A stretch of 64,000 nt of DNA from Fibrobacter sp. UWR3 (GCF_900143055.1 NZ_FRCW01000007.1:124001-188000); one strand, 5' to 3'; shown: positions 25,214-34,267, numbered from the stretch's first letter. Numbers and translations: made by a program. The notes: generated from the letters alone by a model not told the origin.

Positions 25214-26862
25214 GATTAGACGAAAGACGAATGACGAAAGACGAAAGAACTGTAAGGTTGGTGAGCCTGCCGAACCAACTTAACTGTGGACGCGTTGTTA
25301 GCACCGCTCTAATTACATTGTTTCTTGCCTCATCTGCATTTGCATGGCCGTGGTCTTCGGGCGAAAAGAAGTCTACCGCCGAGGACCAGGCACGCATCAA
25401 GGATTCCCTGCAGATGGAAGAAATGCGCAGCTTGCAGCGCGAGGTAGAAACGCTTACCCGCATTCGCCTGCAGAAGGCGGACTCGCTCGAGAAACTCGAG
25501 GCGGAACACTGGCGCAAGCGCTATGCCGAGTCGCAACTGACCGAGGAGCACCAGGCGGCATCGCGTGAACTTGACGGCCGCTATTCCAAACTCTCGACGG
25601 ATCTTGGCCGCGTGAACGAGGAGGTCATGGCGAGCAGGAGCATGACGGGCGATGCCGAGGAGAAGGCGCAGGCCGATGAATCGGCATACGATGCGCTCAA
25701 CACGCAGGTGAAGCTCTCGATTGACAAGACTCTTGGCGACGTGATGGGCGATTACCCGGTGGGCATGAACGGGCGCCTGATTCGCCTGAAGCAGGCCTCC
25801 GAGGATGCCGAGAAGAAGGTGCCGAATACGGTCGGCGCGGTGCAGAATTTTATGAACGACCTGCTGCTGCGTCATGAACTGACCTACACGCAATTCTACG
25901 GGCGCGAGACTTCGCAGGTGGGCAACCGCCCCGACGTGAACGTGAACCGCTTGCGCCTGGGTACGGTCTTTTTGGGCGAGGTCGCGCAGGATAACGGCGA
26001 GGTGCAGGCGCTGCTCCGCTCGGGTGCATTGCAGGGCAAGATATTCGAATGGAACGCGTCGCTCCCTCCGGAGATGGCCGCGAATATAAAGCAGGCCGTA
26101 TCGCAGGCCTCGGGGGCTTCCACGGTTGTCTCTATCCCGCTGGATGTATTGCAGAACAAGGCGGTCAAGAACGCGATTACCGACACGAAGGAACTTACCT
26201 GGCGCGAGGAATTCCAGGCTTTCTTCAGGAAGGGCGGTATCGTGATGTATCCGCTCATGCTGGTGGCGATTTTCGCGCTGCTGCTTTGCCTGGAACGCTT
26301 CCTGGTGCTCAGCTACCGCGGGCATCTGAGCCGCAGGTTTAACCGCAAGCTCGACGCCCTCGTGAAGGAGAACCGCTACGAGGATGCGGCTGGCCTCTGC
26401 CTCAAGAAGGAAACGAGCCTCTCGATGGTGCTCTTTGCGGTGCTGAACCGCGCCCGCGATGCGCGTGAAGATGCGGAACGTGCCCTGCAGGAGGCATTGC
26501 TCCGCGAGCAGCCGAAACTGGAACGCCGCATGGGGCTCCTTGCCGCGATGGGCTCGATTGCCCCGCTGCTCGGCCTGCTCGGCACGGTGACGGGTATCAT
26601 CACGCTGTTCACGGTGATTACCGAGGTGGGCACGAACGACGCGCGCGTGCTTGCGGGTGGCATTTCGGAGGCTCTCGTGACTACGGAAACGGGCCTCGTG
26701 ATTGCAATCCCCGTGATGATTCTGCACGGGCTGTTGAGCGAAAAAATCGAGAAGGTCACGAGCGAGATGTACGTGCAGAGCACCGCACTCCTGAACCGCA
26801 TTTTCGGCGCTTCGACGAGCTCAGCGACCGATTCAAGATCAGAAAAGAATGAGGACCAATAA
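25210..26862 (+). CDS. TtpC-like MotA/TolQ/ExbB proton channel with periplasmic coiled coil
   Basis: This 550-residue protein has a signal or anchor segment around residues 30-45, a periplasmic coiled-coil region (about 55-330), and an ExbB/TolQ domain (about 335-530) with three membrane helices and the pore motifs GSIAPLLGLLGTVTGI and GGISEALVTTETGLVIAIP. This is the TtpC architecture of TonB2 systems. The first 20 codons come from a simple repeat (AGACGAA units), so the true start may be internal. The C-terminus (GASTSSATDS) is encoded by a dispersed repeat also found in the GH43 linker. Powers outer-membrane transport using the proton gradient together with ExbB/ExbD/TonB downstream. Confidence 0.85.
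   Translation: MRLDERRMTKDERTVRLVSLPNQLNCGRVVSTALITLFLASSAFAWPWSSGEKKSTAEDQARIKDSLQMEEMRSLQREVETLTRIRLQKADSLEKLEAEHWRKRYAESQLTEEHQAASRELDGRYSKLSTDLGRVNEEVMASRSMTGDAEEKAQADESAYDALNTQVKLSIDKTLGDVMGDYPVGMNGRLIRLKQASEDAEKKVPNTVGAVQNFMNDLLLRHELTYTQFYGRETSQVGNRPDVNVNRLRLGTVFLGEVAQDNGEVQALLRSGALQGKIFEWNASLPPEMAANIKQAVSQASGASTVVSIPLDVLQNKAVKNAITDTKELTWREEFQAFFRKGGIVMYPLMLVAIFALLLCLERFLVLSYRGHLSRRFNRKLDALVKENRYEDAAGLCLKKETSLSMVLFAVLNRARDAREDAERALQEALLREQPKLERRMGLLAAMGSIAPLLGLLGTVTGIITLFTVITEVGTNDARVLAGGISEALVTTETGLVIAIPVMILHGLLSEKIEKVTSEMYVQSTALLNRIFGASTSSATDSRSEKNEDQ
26805..26829. repeat. Dispersed repeat at the 3' end of the TtpC-like gene
   Basis: GCTTCGACGAGCTCAGCGACC, same family as 5601-5619. 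It provides the C-terminal codons of the ExbB-like protein. Confidence 0.55.
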
Positions 26863-26886
26863 GTTCCCTGAGCTTGCCGAAGGGAA
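26863..26886. repeat. Dispersed repeat, left flank of GIY-YIG gene
   Basis: An element of GTTCCC…GGGAAC form with core TGAGCTTGCCGAA, just upstream of the GIY-YIG start. Confidence 0.6.
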
Positions 26887-26903
26887 CAATCAGGAAAACA
26901 ACT

Positions 26904-27203
26904 ATGAGTAGCTACATGTACATATTGAAATGTTCTGACGGATCTTACTACACAGGTAGCACAAGAGAATTGGAAAAGCGCGTTATGGAACATAATATGG
27001 GTCTAGGGGCTAATTATACTCGTAAGCATCGTCCTGTAGAACTTGTTTACTTTGAAGAATTTCAAAGAGTTGATGACGCCTATGCAAGAGAAAAACAAAT
27101 TCAAGGCTGGTCTCATTCAAAGAAAGAGGCTTTAATTCAAGGTCAGTTCGGCAAGCTCACCGACCTTTCTAAATCCAGCGCAAATAAACGCGAGTCTGCC
27201 TAG
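26904..27203 (+). CDS. Single-domain GIY-YIG nuclease inserted in TonB operon
   Basis: This 99-residue protein is a stand-alone GIY-YIG domain: YMYILKCSDGSYYTGST contains the two Tyr motifs, followed by the R in TRELEKRVMEHN, LGANYTRKHRPVELVYFEEF and REKQIQGWSHSKKEALI. It is the short type (UPF0213/YhbQ-like). The ATG at 26904 is preferred over upstream codons, which belong to a dispersed repeat. The last residues (FGKLTDLSKS) are also repeat-encoded. It separates two ExbB-type genes that normally adjoin, and has lower GC than them, so it looks like an insertion. The role could be genome mobility of the repeat or DNA repair; untested. Confidence 0.85.
   Translation: MSSYMYILKCSDGSYYTGSTRELEKRVMEHNMGLGANYTRKHRPVELVYFEEFQRVDDAYAREKQIQGWSHSKKEALIQGQFGKLTDLSKSSANKRESA
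27142..27166. repeat. Dispersed repeat, right flank, inverted relative to left copy
   Basis: GGTCAGTTCGGCAAGCTCACCGACC. Read in reverse complement it contains TGAGCTTGCCGAA, so the GIY-YIG gene is flanked by inverted copies. Confidence 0.6.
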
Positions 27204-27204
27204 A

Positions 27205-27888
27205 ATGACAAATACCCACTACATACTCATCGAGTCGCTCGAGAATACGTACCATGCCGGCGGTGTGGTAATGCTCCCGATTCTTTTGGCGGGTGTCGTG
27301 GGTTTCTACTACCTGTTTTCGAGCTGGTTCCGCATCGGGAGCGACTTTTTCCGCACCGACATCCACAAGGTCATCAAGCGCATGCGCGTGGACCTGAACG
27401 GCGGAATCGAGGAAGACGAGAAGAATGCGGAACCGCCCAGCGTGAAGAAGGCCCTCCGCAGGCTGCGCAAGCGAGGCGGGCTCCTCTCGCGGGAACTCTG
27501 CTATGCGATTGACGTCGCGAGCACCAATCCCGAGGGCTTCCGCGACTACATGCAGGTGCGTATGATGAAGACGGTGCGCTACATGGAGCAGGGCAACCAC
27601 ATCGTATCCGTGATGGCATCTGCGGCGCCGTTGCTGGGCCTGCTCGGCACGGTGACGGGAATGGTTTCTACCTTCGAGGTGATTACGTTGTACGGGAACC
27701 AGAACCCGGTGCTCATGGCCGACGGTATCTCGGAGGCGCTTATATCTACGCAGAGCGGGCTCCTGGTGGCGTTCCCGCTCACACTCCTGAAACAGCGCCT
27801 GGACGAGCGCGTAGAAATGCTGCGCCAGAAGATGGAACTCGGCGCGACCGTTATAGAGAATTATTTTGTAGAGAGGAAGTGCCCGTGA
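27205..27888 (+). CDS. exbB: ExbB/TolQ-type proton channel subunit
   Basis: This 227-residue protein has three membrane helices (about 17-37, 120-145 and 165-195) and the conserved pore motifs ASAAPLLGLLGTVTGMVSTFEVI and DGISEALISTQSGLLVAFPL. It starts one base after the GIY-YIG stop without a clear ribosome-binding site, implying coupling to that inserted gene. Works with ExbD and TonB to energise outer-membrane receptors. Confidence 0.88.
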   Translation: MTNTHYILIESLENTYHAGGVVMLPILLAGVVGFYYLFSSWFRIGSDFFRTDIHKVIKRMRVDLNGGIEEDEKNAEPPSVKKALRRLRKRGGLLSRELCYAIDVASTNPEGFRDYMQVRMMKTVRYMEQGNHIVSVMASAAPLLGLLGTVTGMVSTFEVITLYGNQNPVLMADGISEALISTQSGLLVAFPLTLLKQRLDERVEMLRQKMELGATVIENYFVERKCP

Positions 27889-27890
27889 TT

Positions 27891-27930
27891 CGTCATTGCG
27901 AGGCTTCGCAAGAAGCCGTGGCAATCTAGG
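27891..27930. repeat. Dispersed CGTCATTGCGAG-type palindromic repeat
   Basis: Element with a GGCTTC…GAAGCC hairpin in the ExbB-ExbD gap. Repeats beginning this way occur in many bacterial genomes. Confidence 0.55.
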
Positions 27931-27945
27931 AATGAAGGATTTATT

Positions 27946-28350
27946 ATGGAATTCAACTTGCCGAGAAGAAAGCAGAAGGATATGGGCATCGAGATGGGCC
28001 CGCTGATGGACATCGTGTTCATCCTCCTCATCTTTTTCGTGGTGACGTCCTCGTTTACCCGCGAGACGGGCGTGAACGTGACGAAGCCTCAGGCGCAGTC
28101 TGCAAGCCAGCTCGAGAAGGAAAACCTCCTGATTGCGATTACGCGCGAAGGGACAATCCACATGAACGAGCGACAGGTGGACCTTGCGAGCCTGCAGGAT
28201 ATCTTGAAGCAGTCGCTTGCGAAGGCGCCCGACCGCGAGGCTGTTGTGATTGCGGATAAGGGTGCCGAGACGGGCGTGCTCGTGCAGGTAATCGACATGT
28301 GCAACTTGGCCGGAGTGAAGAAGGTCTCCATCGCGGCGCAGGCGGAGTAA
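27946..28350 (+). CDS. exbD: ExbD/TolR-type subunit
   Basis: This 134-residue protein has one membrane helix (about 20-40) with the proton-carrying Asp in GPLMDIVFILLIFFVVTS, and a periplasmic domain ending KKVSIAAQAE. The ribosome-binding site is GAAGGA. Partner of the ExbB proteins upstream. Confidence 0.9.
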   Translation: MEFNLPRRKQKDMGIEMGPLMDIVFILLIFFVVTSSFTRETGVNVTKPQAQSASQLEKENLLIAITREGTIHMNERQVDLASLQDILKQSLAKAPDREAVVIADKGAETGVLVQVIDMCNLAGVKKVSIAAQAE

Positions 28351-28438
28351 TTGATGATTGATAGTTGATAATTGATGATGGATGATGGATAGTTGGTGAT
28401 TGATGATGTGGAGTGTGAGATTTGGAATGTTTTGGAGT

Positions 28439-28480
28439 GTCATCCTGAGCGACCCCTGTAAAGGGGGAGTCGAAGGATCT
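28439..28480. repeat. Dispersed GTCATCCTGAGC…GAAGGATC repeat
   Basis: Lies in the 185-base ExbD-TonB gap after a run of GATGAT/TTGAT simple repeats (28353-28408). Same family as 29244-29287. Confidence 0.6.
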
Positions 28481-28535
28481 AGATGTGAAGCGGTAATTAG
28501 AGTTTAATAGATAAAATATCAGAATAGATAGAATA

Positions 28536-29186
28536 ATGGTATTGAAGTTTTTTAAAAAGTTGCTGAAGCGTTTTGCTATCCTCATCGCGGCAATCCTCGC
28601 GAGCTGTGCGCTCGTGTTCTCCGTGACGATGGCGAACCTATTCTTGACGGGCAAGGTGTTTCACGAAAAGAAATACAACAAGACAGAAATTGCCGTGAAG
28701 AAGGTCGAGGAAGTCGAGAAGAAGGTCGAGAAGAAAAAGCCCGCGCGCAAGCCCGACCGCCAGAAATCCAATTCGCGTTCCCCGAAGGCGGGGCCGCGTT
28801 TCGCGATGAATCTCGGGACGGCATCGGGTAACGCCGGCGCCGCCGTGAGCGAGGACATGGTGGCCGATTTCCGCGGCGGGACGCTTTCGACCGAAAAGGG
28901 CGACGTGGACAAGAAGCCCGAAAGCAGGGCGTACCCGAACTTCCAGGTGCCCCCGCAGATCCGTGACCGCGAAATCGATGCGATGCTGCGGCTCAGTTTC
29001 TGTGTGGACGTGAACGGCAAGGCGTACGATATCAAGGTGCTGGAGGAATCGCCCGCGGGTTCCGGGCTCGCCGCCGCCGGCCGCGAGGCGCTATCGCGCA
29101 TGACGTTCGCGCCAGCCGAAAAGGCGGGCAAGGCGGTACCCTTCTGCGGCATGGAACAGCCTTTCGAGGTAAAGTTCAGGGACTGA
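28536..29186 (+). CDS. tonB: TonB-type energy transducer
   Basis: This 216-residue protein has an N-terminal membrane anchor (about 12-36), a Lys/Glu/Pro linker (EEVEKKVEKKKPARKP) shorter than in E. coli TonB, and a C-terminal TonB fold (about 130-216: QIRDREIDAMLRLSFCVDVNGKAYDIKVLEES, REALSRMTFAPAEKAGKAVPF). Position after ExbB/ExbD supports the call. Confidence 0.82.
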   Translation: MVLKFFKKLLKRFAILIAAILASCALVFSVTMANLFLTGKVFHEKKYNKTEIAVKKVEEVEKKVEKKKPARKPDRQKSNSRSPKAGPRFAMNLGTASGNAGAAVSEDMVADFRGGTLSTEKGDVDKKPESRAYPNFQVPPQIRDREIDAMLRLSFCVDVNGKAYDIKVLEESPAGSGLAAAGREALSRMTFAPAEKAGKAVPFCGMEQPFEVKFRD

Positions 29187-29243
29187 TGCGATGTGTAGTG
29201 TGTAATGTGAAGTGCGAAGTGTGGAATGGAAAGTAATGTATGG

Positions 29244-29287
29244 TGTCATCCTGAGCGGAGTCACGAAGTGATGTAGTCGAAGGATTC
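29244..29287. repeat. Dispersed GTCATCCTGAGC repeat supplying a ribosome-binding site
   Basis: The distal end, GTCGAAGGATTC, stops one base before the ATG at 29289 and puts GAAGGA about 5 nt upstream of it. Confidence 0.6.
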
Positions 29288-29288
29288 A

Positions 29289-30413
29289 ATGAAATTTATG
29301 AATTTGTTTAAATTGATAAATATTTTTTATGAATTGAGACGAGGCTTGCGTGGGCATCTCGCTGCCTATAATTCTCGTAGTCTCGTTGCCCGCGGTTCCT
29401 TGCTAGTCGCCTTACTCTTCGCAATACCTGCTTTCGCGGCGCAATCCGCATACGACCTGATGGAGCGCGCGAACGCCCTCTACCGCGATGGCAAATTCAA
29501 GCAGGCCATCATGCTCTACCGCAAGGCGGAATCCCGCGGCGCGGACCCCGTCGCCACCAGTTTCAACATCGCGAACAGCTACTACCAGCAAAACGACCTG
29601 CCGAACGCCGCCGCCACGTACCGCAAGGCCGTCGACTTCTCGAACGGGGCTTTTTCCCCGGCGCTTTTCAACATGGCGAGCGTGTACTTTAGGCTCAAGC
29701 AGTACCCCGAATGCGTGGCGGCGTACCACCGGGCGTTGAAACTGGAGCCCGAAAACGTTTCGGGCTGGCTTTACCTCGGCGAAGCCTACGGTAAAACCGG
29801 CGACGCGGTCGGCGCGCTGCGTGCCATCGAGAAGGCCTACCAGCTCGACAAGGAAGACATAAGCATCGTCTACCAGCTTTCAGAGGCGAACATCGCGCTG
29901 AACGATTTCGAGCGCGCCGTAGCCGTTATCCGCGAGGGCTACGCCGCGCACCCCGACGAAGTGGACTTTCTCGTGTATCTCGGCGACGTGTACCGCCTGA
30001 ACAAGCAGTTCGAGGAAAGTGCCGCTGCTTACCGCGAAGCGCTGGGCGTCCGCCCCGATGATACCGCTACCATGTACAAACTAGCAGACGTCCTCGCCGA
30101 AGACAACAAGCCGTTTATCGCGATGGACGTGCTCAACAACCTGGTACAAATCAAGCCGGATTTCAGCGATGCGGCCATATTCCTCGGGAATCTCGCTTAC
30201 GACGCGAAGTTCCTTGACCGCGCCGAATCCGCATATGAACTTGCGGCAAAGCAGGGCAACGCGGAATCCGTTTTCGGGTTCAAGAACATGGCCTACGATG
30301 CCCACGCCGAAAAGCGCGATGGAGAGGCGCTCCGCCTGCTGAAAGTTGCGCAGAAGTACTTCCTCGACGATATCACCGTGCAGGCCGACATCCTGGAATT
30401 CGAGAAGAACTAA
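29289..30413 (+). CDS. TPR-repeat periplasmic protein, last gene of TonB operon
   Basis: This 374-residue protein has about 35 unusual N-terminal residues, then a signal-like segment (RGSLLVALLFAIPAFA), then about eight tetratricopeptide repeats (for example ALYRDGKFKQAIMLYRKAE, SVYFRLKQYPECVAAYHRAL, GDVYRLNKQFEESAAAYREAL). TPR proteins are standard last members of DUF3450/TtpC TonB operons and probably bridge TonB complexes to outer-membrane partners. The real start may be internal, nearer the signal peptide. A terminator follows. Confidence 0.82.
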   Translation: MKFMNLFKLINIFYELRRGLRGHLAAYNSRSLVARGSLLVALLFAIPAFAAQSAYDLMERANALYRDGKFKQAIMLYRKAESRGADPVATSFNIANSYYQQNDLPNAAATYRKAVDFSNGAFSPALFNMASVYFRLKQYPECVAAYHRALKLEPENVSGWLYLGEAYGKTGDAVGALRAIEKAYQLDKEDISIVYQLSEANIALNDFERAVAVIREGYAAHPDEVDFLVYLGDVYRLNKQFEESAAAYREALGVRPDDTATMYKLADVLAEDNKPFIAMDVLNNLVQIKPDFSDAAIFLGNLAYDAKFLDRAESAYELAAKQGNAESVFGFKNMAYDAHAEKRDGEALRLLKVAQKYFLDDITVQADILEFEKN

Positions 30414-30416
30414 AAA

Positions 30417-30436
30417 GTCCGGCGAGTGAGCCGGAC
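30417..30436. terminator. Hairpin terminator between convergent genes
   Basis: A seven-pair stem GTCCGGC/GCCGGAC with flanking A and T runs serves the TonB operon and possibly the convergent FISUMP gene. Confidence 0.7.
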
Positions 30437-30441
30437 AAATT

Positions 30442-32853
30442 TTAATCCTTCACGCAGCGGACTGGGTTATAGCACTCTTCGTCGTTATAGTCCCATACTT
30501 CCGCTTCATTTTCTGATCCCCTTATTACAATGTAGTATTGGGTCGAGGATGCATAATATACCCATAGACGTCCATATTCACCCAAAGAATGGAATCCATC
30601 ATCGCTGCAATAGCTTCCAGTGCCCACAAAGGAGAGCCCGTATGTATCAGTCCCGGGTGTAATTCCTGTTTTCCATCCCTTTGCCGACATCAACGGGAGT
30701 GCGTGTCCGCTAGCAAGATTTACAAGGTCTTGCGCCTCCTTATTTGTCGGGATATGCCACCCGTCAGGGCAGATTCCCTGGATGTGGCCGGTACCCAGGT
30801 CGCATGAAGATTTATAGGCACAACTGGAGGAATTCATCGCCGCGCTGCGGCTATAAAAGTGACCGTATAGTTCGCAGAAACGGTCGTCGTCGTTGAAACA
30901 GGTAGATACTCCAATTTCGTTGCTGGCGTAGTTCAGGTTCTCCGCCATCCATGTTGCACTACCGACTTTTACGGTCTTGTATGTCTTATTGTCGCGCGGG
31001 TCCGTCATGGTGCCATATTCGATGTCCGGGTTGAACTGCTCGCCGGCGGTTTCCAGGAGAGGCTCGGCGTCTTCTTGCTTGGCTCTAGAAGAACTGCTCA
31101 CGGAACTACTCGAAACGCTGCTCGACGAAACCGGGCCATCCTTTATGCAGCGGACGGGGAAATATACTTCCTTACTCGAATAACTGGAAATAGATACGTC
31201 ATTATACTTAACAAGTAAGTAGTATTGATTAGAATAGCCGTTGTAATAAGTCCATGTGTATGAGAATCCGCCCCTGGAGTCGTAGTTTCCGGCCTCCCAG
31301 GATCCAGTCGCAACAAAGGAGAGTCCATAGTCATTCGTTCCCACTGCGCTTGCCCCCCAGCCGTAGTGTGACCTTATTTTGTCCTCATCACTTTCTACAT
31401 AGTTTACCAAATTTTTGGCTTCACTGTATGTCAAGACGTGCCAGCCGTCGGGGCATATTCCCTGAATGGGACCGTCACCCAAACTGCATGAACGACCGAA
31501 AGCGCAACTGGAGGAATTCATCGCTGCGTCACGGCTGTACAGGCGGCCCATGAGTTCGCATTCGCTCTCCTTTTCGTGGTAGCACGTGTTGTGCCCTTCC
31601 AGGAGCGGGACAATGCTCGAGTCGGAGAAGTTCAGGTTCTCCGCCATCCAGGTCTGCCCATTGAATTCTATGGTCTTGTATGTCTTGCCGTCGCGCGGGT
31701 CGGTCATTGTGCCGTAGGTCAGGCTTGGGTTGAACAGGTCTTCCTTGGAACTTATGGAGAAACTGCTGGAAGGGTTCTCGCTGGACCATACGCTGGTGTA
31801 GTAACTGCTCGATGACCTGTAGCTGCTGCTCGACGAACTGTAGGAACTGCTACTCGACCTTGCCGAAGAACTGGAGTAGCTGCTCGAGGAGACTGGGTTT
31901 GCCTTCCCTTTAACGCAACGCACTGAGCTATAATATTCTGAATCCTTATAACTCATTACCTCTACGATAGCGTTTGAGCCTCCGAGTAGCAGGTAATGCT
32001 GATATGTGTCCGGCGCGTAGGCCCATGTCACTTCGTACCTGTTGATGTCCTCGAAACCGTCGTCGGAATCCCAGTTCCCCGCTCCCAGGAAGGAGAGCCC
32101 GTAAGTATCTGTTCCGTCGTTATAACTCCAGGTTGATCCCATTGATTTATAACGCGGTGCATAGTCGCCTACGAAATCCACGAGGTCTTCCATTTCCTCC
32201 ACGGTCGGGATATGCCATCCGTCTGGGCAGATTCCCTGGATGGGGCCTTCACCCAGGTCGCAGCTCGACAGATATTCGCACCGTGAATCGTCCATCGCGG
32301 CATCGCGGCTGTACAGGCGACCAAACTGCGCGCAAAGCGAATCTCTGTTATTGTAGCAGGGTGCCTTTCCCACGTTATTGCCGGAGTAGTTCAGGTTCTC
32401 CGCCATCCAGAGCTGGCCATTCACGACGACAGTCCTGTATGTCTTGCCGTCACGCGGGTCTGTCATGGGGCCATAGTCGATATCCGGATTGAACACTTCC
32501 TCATAGGAATAGCTGCTCGACGAGCGGTAAGAACTGCTCGAACTTTCCGCCCGATGGAACTTGCGGCCCTCAGCGGTGAGCGTGTCAGTATCGCCGACCC
32601 AGATGTACACCGAGTCGCGGGAGTCGAACTCGCAGTAATAGCTGTCCTTGTCGCGCCCCACGATTGCCTCGCGGCCCTCACGAACGTCGTTGCAGGGGTA
32701 CTCCGCAAATTCCTTGGTCGACGTGAACGCGTAGTCATACCCGCGGTTCCTCGAAACCGGGGCAAAGTCGTCATCGCCGCAGGCAGTAAAAAAAGCCGTT
32801 GCCGCAGTCAGGGCACACAGGCCAGGTAGGTATCTAAGCACAGAATGTTTCAT
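30442..32853 (-). CDS. Three-domain FISUMP surface lipoprotein
   Basis: This 803-residue protein has a lipoprotein signal (ATAFFTAC, then GDDDF). Three FISUMP domains start near residues 130, 370 and 610, each with FNPDI.YG or FNPSLTYG, PRD.KTY.T, WMAENLN, CPDGWH(I/V)(P/L)T, and ending (S/F/N)PVRC or SSVRC. Poly-Ser/Tyr linkers (SSSSYSSSSS) join them. Strong ribosome-binding site AAAGGAGG. Possibly displayed outside the cell through the flexible Ser linkers. No enzymatic motif. Confidence 0.88.
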   Translation of the reverse strand: MKHSVLRYLPGLCALTAATAFFTACGDDDFAPVSRNRGYDYAFTSTKEFAEYPCNDVREGREAIVGRDKDSYYCEFDSRDSVYIWVGDTDTLTAEGRKFHRAESSSSSYRSSSSYSYEEVFNPDIDYGPMTDPRDGKTYRTVVVNGQLWMAENLNYSGNNVGKAPCYNNRDSLCAQFGRLYSRDAAMDDSRCEYLSSCDLGEGPIQGICPDGWHIPTVEEMEDLVDFVGDYAPRYKSMGSTWSYNDGTDTYGLSFLGAGNWDSDDGFEDINRYEVTWAYAPDTYQHYLLLGGSNAIVEVMSYKDSEYYSSVRCVKGKANPVSSSSYSSSSARSSSSSYSSSSSSYRSSSSYYTSVWSSENPSSSFSISSKEDLFNPSLTYGTMTDPRDGKTYKTIEFNGQTWMAENLNFSDSSIVPLLEGHNTCYHEKESECELMGRLYSRDAAMNSSSCAFGRSCSLGDGPIQGICPDGWHVLTYSEAKNLVNYVESDEDKIRSHYGWGASAVGTNDYGLSFVATGSWEAGNYDSRGGFSYTWTYYNGYSNQYYLLVKYNDVSISSYSSKEVYFPVRCIKDGPVSSSSVSSSSVSSSSRAKQEDAEPLLETAGEQFNPDIEYGTMTDPRDNKTYKTVKVGSATWMAENLNYASNEIGVSTCFNDDDRFCELYGHFYSRSAAMNSSSCAYKSSCDLGTGHIQGICPDGWHIPTNKEAQDLVNLASGHALPLMSAKGWKTGITPGTDTYGLSFVGTGSYCSDDGFHSLGEYGRLWVYYASSTQYYIVIRGSENEAEVWDYNDEECYNPVRCVKD

Positions 32854-32960
32854 TCATCCTCCTTTAACATCCCGCATAAAATATACCTAAAATGTCGGGT
32901 TCTCCGGTTATGCCTTGCCGTTTTTCCTATATTCATTACGTACAAATACCGGAGTTTTTT

Positions 32961-34028
32961 ATGGAAATCAAATGGCTTAATCCCGATGCAAAGTTTGACC
33001 GCCTCGTCCTTGCAGGCGACATTGGCGGCACCAACACGAACCTTGGCCTCGTAGGCTACAAAGACGGCAAGTTCACTCTGATTCTCGAAACCGTCTGCCC
33101 CTCCAAGGATATCGACGGTCTTGACGCCCCTATCCGCGAGACGCTCAAGCTTGCTGCGGAAAGCCGTGCTGACCTTAAGCCGAGCTACGTGTGCATCAGT
33201 GCCGCGGGTCCGGTGGCTGCCAACAAGTGCGTCATGACGAACCTCCCGTGGAGCGTGGATGGCGACGCCCTCACCGCGGCGACCGGCATCCCGACCCTTG
33301 TCATCAACGACTTCATGGCCATCAGCTACGGTATCCCGACCTTGGACGTGGACGACCCCAAACAGATTTTCAAGCTCTCCCATACTGACGGCAGCCAGCC
33401 CGCCCCGCAGAAGGCGACCAAGGCGGTCATCGGCCCGGGTACCGGCATGGGTGTCGGCTTCCTCGCGTTCGATGGCGAGAAGTACATCCCCGCTTCTTCG
33501 GAAGGCGGACATTCCACCTTCGCACCGTTCGACAAGGATTCGCAGGAATTCCACGACTACATGGAAAAGAAGATTGGCACCGTGCCCGGCGTGGAACCGC
33601 TCGTATCCGGCATGGGGCTCCGCAACATGTACGAATGGTGGAAGGAGACCCGCGGCGTTCCCGATAACGATGCCTTCAAGAAGATTGAGGAAACCGAACC
33701 CAACGATCGCCCGAAGTACATCAGCCGCGCGAGCGACACCGACCCGGTGGCTGCCGAGATGATGCGCCTGTTCGTGAAGATGCTCGCCCGCTTTGCAAGC
33801 GATGCCTCCACGCTGTTCTTGCCCCTGGGTGGCCTCTACCTGGCCGGCGGTACGGTGCAGAAGGACCTGCGCTGGCTCGAGCGCGACAACCTGTTCATGA
33901 AGTATTTCGAGAAGAACTACAACCCGAACATCCGTCCGTTATTGAACAAGATTCCGGTGTACATCATCAAGGATTATAGCATTAGTTTGTACGGAGCCGC
34001 AAATGCGAGCCTGAACCTGCAGAAGTAA
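32961..34028 (+). CDS. glk: Glucokinase (Glk family)
   Basis: This 355-residue ROK/Glk-type sugar kinase has the ATP-binding motif LAGDIGGTNTNLGLV, the sugar-binding segment LPWSVDG with VINDFMA, the glycine-rich IGPGTGMGVGF and the GGLYLAGGTVQKD motif. Reaction: glucose + ATP to glucose 6-phosphate, central for a cellulose-degrading organism. The start at 32961 follows CCGGAG; upstream in-frame codons are rejected. No zinc-binding Cys cluster is visible, so it is the Glk rather than the ROK-regulator type. Confidence 0.92.
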   Translation: MEIKWLNPDAKFDRLVLAGDIGGTNTNLGLVGYKDGKFTLILETVCPSKDIDGLDAPIRETLKLAAESRADLKPSYVCISAAGPVAANKCVMTNLPWSVDGDALTAATGIPTLVINDFMAISYGIPTLDVDDPKQIFKLSHTDGSQPAPQKATKAVIGPGTGMGVGFLAFDGEKYIPASSEGGHSTFAPFDKDSQEFHDYMEKKIGTVPGVEPLVSGMGLRNMYEWWKETRGVPDNDAFKKIEETEPNDRPKYISRASDTDPVAAEMMRLFVKMLARFASDASTLFLPLGGLYLAGGTVQKDLRWLERDNLFMKYFEKNYNPNIRPLLNKIPVYIIKDYSISLYGAANASLNLQK

Positions 34029-34038
34029 TCTGCTTTGG

Positions 34039-34128
34039 TTAGCCGTAGATAAAGCCAAGCGTAATGGCCACTGCGACCAGCAGCACGATTTGCTTGAGAA
34101 TATGTACTTCTTGTGAACTCATGGCCAT
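34039..34128 (-). CDS. Possible 29-residue single-pass membrane peptide
   Basis: A short frame encodes MAMSSQEVHILKQ followed by a hydrophobic helix and FIYG. A TATAAT box lies about 8 nt before its ATG. This is a candidate only: no homologue recognised, and its length makes chance possible. A second in-frame ATG lies two codons in. Confidence 0.35.
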   Translation of the reverse strand: MAMSSQEVHILKQIVLLVAVAITLGFIYG

Positions 34129-34267
34129 AAAATACAATTATAGGGTGGCAAAAAAACACCCTGTAAGAAGCAAATAATTTTACAGGGGTAAACGCGTGAT
34201 TTAGATTACGCAAAATGGGTGCTTATAACACCTTTTTGGCGAAATTGAACGAAAAATGAAGATTTTT

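Noticed and set aside
25330-26727. 465-residue open frame antisense to the TtpC-like gene
   Set aside because: Opposite a gene with ExbB motifs; composition typical of antisense shadow.
27169-28443. 424-residue minus-strand frame across ExbB/ExbD
   Set aside because: Antisense to two genes with conserved motifs.
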